64,000 bases of DNA from Dichotomocladium elegans. Lineage: Eukaryota > Mucoromycota > Mucoromycetes > Mucorales > Lichtheimiaceae. The translations under genes were made by a program, and so were the position numbers. The DNA is taken from positions 1 through 64,000 of the forward strand of contig JAIXMN010000049.1 of the NCBI GenBank assembly GCA_025716815.1, in the 5' to 3' direction. Shown in pieces: positions 22,135 through 32,475 of this stretch. Each line of letters opens with the position of its first letter. Positions within the stretch are counted from its first letter, which is position 1. Below the pieces are notes generated by a model that saw only the letters and a program-made list of their open reading frames with translations, was not told the origin of the DNA and searched no databases.

Positions 22135-23058
22135 ATGATTCCTACATTAGAAGCATGGCAGAAAGACGGTGTCCTTCACGAAAATTCAAACTGCACAGCT
22201 GTCGACGATTGGAGATACGAAATGCGCCGCGAGATGCAGGAAATTGTGGTATGACTTCCGTTTTACTGTGGAATACCATCCGCTTGCCGGGACAACCGGG
22301 GTCCTCTCCCCCTTCTCTCTTTTATACAAGCATTGTTCACCTTCCGTCTGCACCACATAGCCCGGACTCTTCCTAGGTCCATTCTCAACCTGTCGGAATG
22401 TAGACGAGCTTAAAGCTGCAGGCATTACCCACATTCTATGCTTTCTGGACGAGAACGAATACCGAATCTTCAAGACTGACCACCTCGCCCAAAATTTCAT
22501 CTTCAAACCTGTCCAGATATCCGACACTGCTGTACAGAACCTCATTCCGATATTCCCGCAATGCACTCAATTCATAAAAAACGCAATCGAGCAGAATGGC
22601 AAAGTCCTTGTATGCTGCAACACTGGCATGTCCCGGAGCCCCAGCTTTGTGATTGCATATACCATGGAAATGTACAACATGAATGCCACCCAAGCATATC
22701 AATACGTACAGAGCAAGCGTCTATGCATAAATCCCAACGACGGTTTCAAAAGTCAGTTAAACGTAAGAGAATATTGTGCCGTAGGGAAAAGAAAATTAAG
22801 GGACGGGGTATGATAAGATCGTGTGTTGACAACAGCAACCATGGAAACTAGGAATATGAGCCTATTTATATGGCGCGCAACACAAATCAGGTCAAAGACA
22901 CGCTCCCCCAGGATCAGCAGAGGCGGCGTAGGCGATCGGGGATGGATGACGGAGATGAGATGATAGCGCAGAGTATGGACTTGAAGCGACGACCGCAGGT
23001 GCCCGATAATGATTATATCTATGCGTCTGGCATTACCGGGATGTCTTTACCACAATAA
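22135..23058 (+). CDS. STYX: STYX-like dual-specificity phosphatase fold protein
   Basis: Three exons (22135-22248, 22361-22762, 22852-23058) encode 240 residues. The exon joins give REMQEIV-PGLFLGPFS and GFKSQLN-EYEPIYMARN, both matching human STYX in order. The P-loop reads VLVCCNTGMSRSPS. Vertebrate STYX has glycine in place of the catalytic cysteine and is a pseudophosphatase; here the cysteine of the CX5R motif is present, while the preceding histidine is replaced by cysteine. A possible general-acid aspartate is present (QISDTAVQNL). It could therefore be an active phosphatase. The tail after residue 190 is charged and probably disordered. It lies tail to tail with the MFS gene, 128 bp apart. 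Confidence 0.9.
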
Positions 23059-23186
23059 GGGCCCAAACGCTTTTACAAATAAGAATGATATTCGATCCAT
23101 GCCGCTATACCTCAATTCCGGCTTTTATGAATGTGGATGAAAGTTTGAATGCAAAATGGAAAGTTGCACAAGGTAGTAATATGCAA

Positions 23187-25258
23187 TTAGGAGAGTAAAT
23201 GCTCTTTTTGTTCCGCTACCAGCCGGTCTGTTCTTGAGTCTCGGTAACGAACATTATAGTTGATGAGTGAGATGATGCAAAGAAAAAAGACAACTGCGCA
23301 GGCGCTGGTGGTGAAGCCGGTGTCTGTAAAATAACAGCTATCAGTGTCTACTCCCTACTTAGCAGTTTTATGACAACTTACGATATTGAGGAGCGTCTAG
23401 ATCGAGAAGAACATTTCTTTTTAATAAACAATTGCATACATGTATTTATAGCAGTTATTACCTGTCACTGGCCACAGAACCAGAGGGGACCAGAGCCACA
23501 TTAAAGAGGCAGACGTGTTCATAGTAGCAATTGCCAACGCGCGGATGTGTGTTTCTCGGGAAATGGTTTCGCTTGCCCAGGTCATCATGATCTTATTTCA
23601 AACATAAAGTTCAACAGGACGTCCCCCCGATCCGATGGAGCTTCTTTACTTACTGAAGTCATCGAACCTAGTCCGACGTGGGTACATATGAATGATGCAT
23701 ACAATAGTTCAAATGGCTGCACATATGACGAAAGCATGCACAGTCCAAAGAGTGCCAGAAGAGCTGGGAAGAAAACGCACCTTTGAAATACCAAAAACAG
23801 ATTAGATAACGAATGATCCACGCATAAAAATTTGTACCAAAGCAATACCTACCAGAATCTTGTTCTCATTCGGTCACTAATAAAGCCATTAGAGATGCCA
23901 GCTACCATTGTCATGAGGGTATCAGGCTATCGGGGTAGAATTTATAAGCATAACTAAATATGTTATTAAAATACGGCAGCAACAACTTACAGTTGTAAGC
24001 AAGTTAGCTGTAACAGCATCGTAACCGGACTTCTTCGCAACGATACCCAGCACCCGAGCGGCACCAAGGGCAAGTTGTAGTGACGCCCAGCCAAACACGA
24101 ACAAGTACATGTACTTATTACAAAGCAAAGCCTTCACAGATGCAACCGTGTCTTGCTTCTTCGCATTGTGACGAGAATTATGGTAGACGCCGCCACCTTC
24201 ATGTATTGCCAAGTTGCTGTCATCCATCCGCCTCATTGCAAGCTCTTTTTCCTATAAAAAAATAGAATATGTGGATGAATAAAATAACGCCGATTCAAAG
24301 CGCTGCGACTGTACTTTGGTGTTCAACCAGGATGTATTGTCCGGGTAATCGGGTAAATATCGCCGACCATACCACGCCAAGACAGCTGTAATAGATGCGT
24401 CGAAAATAAACATCCATCGCCAGCTATAACAAGAAATATGGTCCCATCCGATATAAGCACCTGCTTTCCCGTACACACGATAATGGCTCTCACCCACTGA
24501 TGCCAAAGACGCCCTCCATCGTTTTGAGCATGATGGCTTGAACGACGCCACTCAATCCGTTTCCAAGCGACCCACAAATGGTCATAAAAGCCATTCGTTT
24601 GCCCAGCTCTCGTTTAGAATACCAGCATCCGAGCAAGAAAATGATGCCAGGATAAAAACCGGCTTCTGCGAGTCCAAGGAGGACCCGAATAAAGTACACA
24701 CCATGGACGGACTGAACACATGCCATTGCCAAGGTCAGAATGCACCAGACCATCTCCAGGCCAGGAAGATACACAGAAGGCCGTAATCTGGACAACAACA
24801 GATTGGACGGGATCTGCATACTGTTGATAATAAATTTGTTGGTTGGTTAAACCCGCTTGAACGAAGAAGCGGAAAAAAAGAGAGATTCCCTACATCAGAT
24901 AGCCACCCATGAACAGGACACCCATCCAGTTGTACTGGACGCCTGTGATGTGGAGCTCTTCTTCCATGCCGCTGATAAAAGCACTCGCTTACAATATCAA
25001 TAACAACGAATAAGCCGAATGTTTGTTGAAATGGTCCTCTCACTATTGCCTAGTCATACCTAGGTTGCTGTTATCGAGCGCTTTGACCATATTACCGAGC
25101 ATGGCGAAAATGAGCAGGCGGCGATCGAGGCGTTTCAAGAGATCACGCTCCTGTCTAGGGTCGATCCATAGGTTATCTTTGTCTTCTTTCATCTCTTTCA
25201 TCAAGAATGTCTCGTCATCGTCACAAGCCGATGCTGGCCAGCTCTCAGGATGCGACAT
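23187..25258 (-). CDS. MFS transporter, anion:cation symporter (Dal5/allantoate permease) family
   Basis: The start is at 25258 (MSHPESWPASACDDDETFL). At least six exons follow, ending at a TAA at 23187-23189 after RLVAEQKEHLLS. Early exons carry DRRLLIFAMLGNMVKALDNS and NWMGVLFMGGYLMMQIPSN, the TM1-TM2 pattern of this family. GLAEAGFYPGIIFLLGCWY in the region of TM4 is the family hallmark, followed by a KRELGKRMAF loop. Typical substrates are allantoate, pantothenate, nicotinate or biotin; the substrate cannot be read from sequence. The second half is split by several short introns between 24500 and 23200 and its exact exon ends are less certain. Confidence 0.88.
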
Positions 25259-26823
25259 GGATGACAGTTGCTTGGTTGGATGATGTCGGATAAAAATGCA
25301 AAACGGAGGACGAATGTCTGATGCTCCGTCGGCAAAAGAGAGAGAGAGAGAGGAAGAAAGGGAAAGGAGATATGGGAGGAGGTGACAAGAAGAGGAAAGA
25401 AAGGAAAGGGGGGGAGAGTATAAATATTATGCTTGGAAAACGGGGAACAGGAAGAAGCGTTAGTTGCACGGCTGCTACATGATACGGGTGGCAATTTGGT
25501 TTGAGGTGTCAGTTTTGCTGCTTTTCAACTCAACGTTATCTGCACCCCGCCAATCAGATAATGCTTAGTCCTTCCAAACATGGGATCCTCAGGAATGAGG
25601 ATAGATGACGCCTCCCGTAATCCCCTCCCAGCACAACCGCACTGAGCCACGCCCGTAATAAGAAACTAGACACTTTGTTCTAAGCCAAAATGAGCGGAGA
25701 ACATTTGAGGGCCTTTTATTGATCCGCTACTCCAGCCTTTTGCTTATTCCGTTTACCAGGTACAAAGCGGAAGCGCCGCTTCGAAGGAGAATATCGCCAT
25801 GATAGTTATCCGTTCCGACCCTTGAACATGGACCTGCATTCGTAACTATTACATTTACGGTTTCCTTGCCATTGGTTCATGTCTCAATTCCTTGTAATCG
25901 CTGGTTTGTACAGTAGCTGGGGAGATATTATTATGGCATCAGCCAATTCCTATAAATCAGTAAACTCGCCCTATTGCGAAAGCAGTGGAAAGCTCCTTTT
26001 CAGGTGCCCATTGAGCGTGGCCGTACCCAATCTTCTTGGTTAACCTTTAATTTATTGGGATCCAATATAACCGAATGATGCTCTTCTCAGTCTCTTCGAG
26101 GACTTGCAGGCCATACTTCTGGTTATCTCTGGTGGGAACTAGCAGACGTACCTTTCACGTGATTTGGATGGCAAACTGCGTATATCTTTTATCCCCGCAT
26201 ATGTGGAACCGATTTCAATCTTTCAATAGGATTCCGTTCTGGCAAAGGTAATGATATTGCCGCGGGTGAGAAGTGCCAAATCCATTCAGAGATGCGTCTT
26301 TGAAGACAAACTTTGGTGTAATTAAGGAAGTTAATTCACTTGTATTGAAAGGGATTTTATTTTTGGTCTCCATCATAAAAGAAACACGGGGTATCCAATT
26401 GGATTTATCGCATTGACTCTGCGACCGAGGAAAGGAAGAATGGTCTTGGAAAGATGATTGGAGCGTTTAAATGTTCTCCCAAAATGCGCCGAGAAGGGAT
26501 TTCCTATGTTGTAGCGTGTCTCTTATTTTTATTAGACCCACCCTACTGTGCTTTACAGCTTTGTTACAGCGCCATACGATGCTGCTCGTTTTTAGACAAA
26601 AGCTCATTACCCAACTCTGAAGAGCTGAGAAAGCCATGCCTTACTTTATCTGGAAAATTGGTTCTTCCGTAATCTAGTTTCATCGTCTCTGGTATCTGTG
26701 CAACCAAAGGGAACCCAAATACCTGTGAGTGAAAAAAATTGTGTGGTTTTCTCTTTTCTTTTTTATTTAGCTCTTATACCGCTTTACCAACAACCCCCCC
26801 CCCACTCTTATATTCTTTGCAAA
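25259..26823. other. Divergent intergenic region, MFS / cytochrome b5
   Basis: This 1.56-kb stretch separates two divergent starts. A GA-rich tract lies at 25330-25420 just upstream of the MFS gene, with a TATAAATATT at about 25419. A C-run precedes the cytochrome b5 start. No gene was recognised. Confidence 0.5.
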
Positions 26824-27676
26824 ATGGCTGCTATCTACTCTTCTCAAGACGTCGCAAAGCACTCGTCCGCCAATGACATGTGGGTCGTCATCCACAATAA
26901 GGTCTACGACATCACAAAGTTTGTTCAGGAGGTAAAGTTCCATTCTCCCCATCATTGACATCTCTGAATCCTGCGTGCGTTCCGCACACGCTTTTCTGAC
27001 ATTCCTCTTCGTGTTTTTTTAATAGCATCCTGGTGGTAAGTTCTCAACGGCAAATTAACTCGCGTCCTTCGGACACGTTAATGAAATCGATTCTTTACGT
27101 CTTCTTGCACTGAATAGGCGAGGAAGTGCTTTTGGATGAAGCTGGTAAGTTGTTTTTCTTTTCTGTTTTTCCCTCTTCCTTTATACTTCAGCCGATGACG
27201 CCATATTGACGAAAACAACCTTCATTTTAGGCAAGGATGCTACCGAGTCTTTCGAGGATATTGGTCATTCTGACGAGGCCCGAGAGATTCTTGAAAAGTA
27301 TTTGATCGGTGAACTCGATGAAGCTGTACGTATTGTTATTCCTAGGATAGTCAACTCGCAGTTTGTAGATCTCAGTTCATGGTTATGTTTTCTTTCTTTT
27401 TCTTTTTCTTTTTTCTAGTCCCGCAAGACCGACCACAAGTACAGCCCCATCCGTGCTGGAGAACTTCCTGCTGAGCCCAGCTCGTGCGGATCGTAAGTGA
27501 AAGGAGGAAGAATGGAATGGAACGGCAGGCGTAGGAAGGAAAAGCTGTACGTTATGTGTGTAACACGTATCTAACACCATGGGATCCAACACTACAGGGT
27601 TCTAAAGTTCGTGCTGCCTGCATTGATCGTCGCTGGTGCTATCGCATATAAATTCGTGCTGGAGAAGAAGCACTAA
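26824..27676 (+). CDS. CYB5: Cytochrome b5, tail-anchored
   Basis: Six exons: 26824-26931, 27026-27035, 27118-27144, 27231-27325, 27419-27492 and 27598-27676. The protein starts [13 protein letters not shown]; the haem-binding core has [23 protein letters not shown] and [14 protein letters not shown], containing the two axial histidines (HPGG and GHS). A linker follows, and the C-terminus is a single membrane anchor ([19 protein letters not shown]) ending LEKKH. It donates electrons to ER desaturases and other lipid enzymes. Exon 2 is only 10 bases and encodes exactly the HPG of the haem motif. An AATAAA follows at about 27689. Confidence 0.96.
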
Positions 27677-27951
27677 ACAATGTGGATGAGAATAAACTAT
27701 TTAATAACACAATGATTCTTAATGCCGCACGTCCATCCATCTACTGCAAATCGTCGCGAAGTAGCATATCCCCTGAAGCAGAATCCTTGTCCCTGTATGT
27801 GTTGCTGGTCAGCATAGCAAGCCGGCATCCTCGGAACAAAGTACAACCGCCGCTGCCTCGTGCAGTTAGGCAGAGAGATCCACATCCTTTGATATTCCCC
27901 GTCGTCGTGCACTCAAGCGTGGCCATAAAGTACTTTATTTCAAAAATAAAA

Positions 27952-28221
27952 TCATGACGCATACAAAGTGAGAAGACCGGAGACATGGCCGTTAGTCAAC
28001 AGAAAAATATCAGCCCCCTTCTTACCCCCAAGGCAGTTAGGTGTGCCACTGTGGTAACAATGGCGGAACAGGGAGGAAAGGAAGGATCCGGAATTGTTGA
28101 GCATCGACGGCAAATGCGACTGCGGAGAGGTTGGAGGAAGGAACGATGAGGGGTGATGACGGACCAACAGAACGCACCTCGACGAAGCCATGGTGAGAGA
28201 CTTGCCAAACCACGGTCCCAT
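27952..28221 (-). CDS. Small hypothetical protein, 89 residues
   Basis: An ATG at 28221 opens a Ser/Pro/His-rich, positively charged N-terminus (MASSRCVLLVRHHPSSFL) that could be a mitochondrial presequence. The frame ends at 27952, and an AATAAA on the same strand follows at once (about 27947). A canonical donor (GGGGTAAGAAG) near 28050 suggests an intron could begin there. No family is recognised and it may not be a gene. Confidence 0.2.
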   Translation of the reverse strand: MGPWFGKSLTMASSRCVLLVRHHPSSFLPPTSPQSHLPSMLNNSGSFLSSLFRHCYHSGTPNCLGGKKGADIFLLTNGHVSGLLTLYAS

Positions 28222-28319
28222 ATCCTCTCCTCTCGCGGCACTTGAGTAAGGCTGATGTCGTTATCTACAGAGAATCCGAAATACTAGAAGACCGTAGAAT
28301 GGAACAAGGATTAACAGTT

Positions 28320-28950
28320 GCGATTTCCTTTGCTCTTCACAACTGACCAAAACAACGCCATCGGATTAAGTTCAGGCGAGTAGGGTGGAAGATAAGTACA
28401 TCGATATCCTCGACACTCGATGTGTATAGAGATATCCTCAGCCTTATAAATACGTGCATCAGCGCGTTCCTAAAATACTGTAACGCTCTTATGCTCTTCA
28501 TTGAGAAGACGCGTACGACCCTCGCGCTAGGTTTCTTAAAGATGCTGTCAGGGTCCTTCTTGTACTGTAATGGCAGTCGTTGGGCTGAACAAACACGTAT
28601 TCCTAGCAGCTGATGCACTCAAGACCTTCTCAAACATCAGTTTGAAAAATCTGACCTTGACTTGGTCACTGTACGCTGTGTAACTGCGCTTGATTCCCGC
28701 TCCTTTCATCCGAATGCCTGTATCCTTTCGCTTGGGAATGTGTGTGGTAGTAAGATCAGAGTTATCTTTACAAGATATGCTACGCAGATGTACAGTGCAG
28801 GAACAAACGGATTGCAGAGAGTAAATTTCTTCATCAACAACATAGTCCAAGGTTCCGAATAGCCACGCTCATCAACGACATGACCTTGCCCATCTTCGTG
28901 AGAGAATAGGTTGCTCCTTTCAGAATTAAAGTATAGAGAAAAGAAAGAGT
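28320..28950 (-). mobile_element. Tc1/mariner-like element with internal deletion, copy C
   Basis: On the minus strand, 28950-28440 repeats the N-terminal HTH region of the 13.7-kb copy (VRFFKLMFEKVLSASAAR). Near 28400-28330 comes a typical C-terminal DDE signature in another frame (YLPPYSPELNP, then FWSVVKSK). The central catalytic domain is missing between them. This is an internally deleted, non-autonomous derivative with frameshifts. Confidence 0.72.
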
Positions 28951-29517
28951 CAAAATGAAGAGATGGAAGCGACACGTTCCGTGGATGCATGTGACATTCG
29001 ACTTGTCATCATGCGTAGTCTGGGCAAAACACGATTCTATTTTTGTAACCCTGCGAATTCAGATCTGGCAGGGTACGACTTTGATGTTGGAAAACACTGT
29101 ATGTTCATCCAGCGACCGCTGTACGAGTCCCACATGCTATCATGGTCTTGACATATAAGGATGCATCATTGGCGTTATAAAAAACATTCCGGGATGTAAT
29201 TTTTTGAGGCTACACTGCAGAGATACACAACACAACCATTGGATTTCAAAAGTCCGGGTCTCTTTTAGACGTCCCGGCATGCCAAGACGCGATGGATGGG
29301 GCGGTTCATAGGAGATTGATAACCGATTCTCGGATAGCCGAAGTTCCAGAGGAGATAGACCTGTCGAGGAAGATTCATTTTCAGAGATTCCCACGCATCG
29401 GACCAGTTATGGAAGGTTCGCACGGTCGGTCCTTTTTATTCGCGCCTGATTGGATCTCTCCCCCGCATTCCCCCCCTTCTTCTTTCTCTTTCTCTCTTAG
29501 CCTCTATCCAGACCATA

Positions 29518-31082
29518 ATGATGCATTCTATTCTTCGCCGCTCGGTTCTTGCATCTTCCCGTCCATCTCTTGCTCGATTCATAGCTCAAGAGGTATCTAG
29601 AATATCATAAAATATGCTGCCAGAACGACGCGCTCACCTTGGATGCAAAGCAGCGTCGAAGCAATAGCTCATTATCCTCGGCTGCACTTCAACCGGAAAG
29701 CAAAAAGACATGGTCCCAGCCTGATAACTTTACAAGCGACATGCAGTTTCGCCAACATCTGGACGACCGCTTCAAGGCTTACCGTGTCATGGATCCGACC
29801 GGCAAAGTCCTAGTGCCGTCACACGACCCCAATCTTTCCCCCGAAGCGATCAAACAGCTTTACACACACATGGTTACTCTGCATACCATGGATGGTATTC
29901 TCTATGAGGCCCAGCGCCAGGGTCGTATCAGCTTTTACATGACGCACTATGGTGAAGAAGCCATGATTGGCAGTGCAGCCGCCTTGCTTCCAAAGGATGT
30001 TGTTTTTGGCCAGGTATATAGGTTTTGATCAGGCTTGCGAAGAAGGATAATATGTGAGAAAGGACAGACTCCTAATACAATCTATTCCAGTACCGTGAAG
30101 CTTTTATGCTCCTCTATCGCGGGTTTAGTGTCCAGGACTGTATGAACCAGTGCTTCTCGAACGTGCATGATGGCGGCAAAGGCCGTCAGATGCCTGTTCA
30201 TTACTCATCCAAGCAGCACAATTTTCAGACTATCTCATCACCGCTTGGGACCCAAATTCCGCAAGCTGCCGGTGCAGCGTATGCGCTGAAGTTGTCCGGT
30301 CAGAGCGCATGTGCAATCTGTTATTTTGGAGAAGGTGCTGCGTCGGAGGGCGACTTCCACGCTGGAATGAACATGGCTGCCACCCTAAATAGCCCTGTCA
30401 TCTTCTTCTGGCAAGTCATTTTCTTTAATATATATACATTTATGATAGATGCTACATGGGCCACGTTTCACTTGCCTTACTTACTGGCTGTCTTCTTTAT
30501 ATATATATATCTATGGACACACACAACAGTCGTAACAATGGTTTTGCCATTTCGACGCCGGCATCTGAACAGTACAAAGGTGATGGCATTGCGTCCCGGG
30601 GCATCGGGTACGGCATGGATACAATCTGTGTGGACGGCAATGATATTTGGGCCGTATACAATGCCACGCGAGCAGCGCGCACGATTGCTGTTACAGAGAA
30701 CAAGCCTGTGCTGATCGAGGCCAAGACATACCGTGTTGGTCACCATTCGACCTCCGATGACTCGACAAAGTATCGCGACCGGAAGGAGGTGGAGGAACGT
30801 GCGCAGATGGACAATCCGATTACTCGACTGCGCAGATACATGGAAATCAAGGGTATCTGGTCCGCTCAGGATGAAGAAGCACTTCGTGCCACAGTCCGCA
30901 AGGAGACACTCAAGTGTTTTGGCAATGCCGAAAAGGCTCCGAAGCCTGCCGTCGCCGAGCTCTTCACGGATGTATATGATGAAATACCCCAAAGTCTGGC
31001 ACGTCAGCGAGATGAGCTGGCCTACCTGCTCAAGGAATATCCAGAGTATTATTCCACAGAAGAGTATGCTGCTGGTCTCTAG
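29518..31082 (+). CDS. BCKDHA: Branched-chain 2-oxo acid dehydrogenase E1 alpha subunit, mitochondrial
   Basis: Four exons (29518-29592, 29654-30013, 30091-30410, 30530-31082) encode 435 residues. The N-terminus is an arginine/serine-rich mitochondrial presequence ([20 protein letters not shown]). The thiamine-diphosphate motif runs from [11 protein letters not shown] to [10 protein letters not shown], and the phosphorylation loop [16 protein letters not shown] is intact. With E1 beta the enzyme decarboxylates the 2-oxo acids of leucine, isoleucine and valine in the mitochondrial matrix. The third intron starts with GCAAGT, so it is a GC-AG intron; the conserved CRNNG join allows no other site. 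Family length is normal. Confidence 0.96.
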
Positions 31083-32475
31083 AACATCATGCATTTGCAA
31101 TTTCCCTATAGTTTACTATTAGCCTAAAACAGCCGACATATTACTCAGTTTGCTCTTGTTCGATTTGGATGGACTTAAATCTTTGGTTCAGGTATAAATA
31201 AACTCACTTGTTTTTATATTACGGTACACATCTCCTCTGTTAAACGCATCTTGGATATTATGGCCTTTGCAATCTTTTGCTTTATCTGCTTCGAAGAAAT
31301 ATCGGTGGGTAGTGGGCCATAAAGATGTATTATTGATATTTACGTAGGTAACAAGTAGCACTGCAGCATACTATGAAAGCAGTGCAGCAGTTTAACATGC
31401 TCTTTGCCTCGATGGGTTGCTTCAATTCAACATCTATGGTATTGGTGGCTCCTGCTCTACACTTTGGAGAGGATATCATGAATTTCTTTGAGGAAGTATT
31501 GCATATTAAGAACCCAATCGGCGTTATATAATAAATATAGATGATCGATATTATTATGTACCTTTCAAATACACACCTATGAAGGTACAATATGTCCAGA
31601 ATACGTATTGGAGTAGCACATCGTGTCATGCCAAACCATCGAACACACTGGTTCCTGACCACCTCTCTACTGAGTTTCCTTTTTAGCTTACCCCTTCGTT
31701 TTCTGCTTATTTTTTCCTTAAATCTATTCATCAAAATGCGATCAATAGGTACAAGTGCCATACATGCTTCCAGTCTGGATAGATAGCGTCTAGGACATAC
31801 AGTCTAGGGAACACGAAAGCGTGTCCCGTCATTTTCCGAATCATTTTAATACATGCTTGCCATATTATCTAGTTTATTCATACAGACGCCCATTTGTTTG
31901 GCGTTTTCCTTGGGGAGACAGCAAACCATCTTTTCTCTCACTGTAACAATACGAATGACTTTGTCACACCCGTTCCAGCAAAAATCCAGGTGCTTATGCA
32001 GTGAATATTCAAAAACTCTTGGCATATATTGCGTAACACCAAGAGCACCATTTGATGTCATCAACAACATGACCAAACTAACTGCATACGTACATACAGC
32101 CGGATGCGAGCGCGACTGAGCAGAACGTGCAAGCGAATCCCCATTCAAAAGTTTGGTTCCTGTCGGTGTTTTTTTTTTTGCTCACGATATGTAGCAGAGA
32201 GTGCAATACAAAAAGTGGACGGATGAACCGGTCTATTAGGGAAGAGGATGCGTTGAGGCTTCCATGGTTACTCGAGTACAATAAATACAGGTGAGGGTGT
32301 TGTGTGTTGGCCATTGAAAGACTTGCTGGGTATAATTTTCTGTTGCAATCAAGCCTGATTGGCTGCGTGAGTAAAGTTCCATCCCTCCTTCATTTTGCTT
32401 GCGCCAGACGCCCTGTTGCTTTTGCAAGACAAAGCAAAGCATTCCCTTACCCCTTAGCATCACCAGCTCCCATTA
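31083..32475. other. Intergenic, no recognised gene
   Basis: The stretch is AT-rich with short open frames only. It lies between the end of BCKDHA and the start of the recyclin gene and presumably includes the promoter of the latter. Confidence 0.5.
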
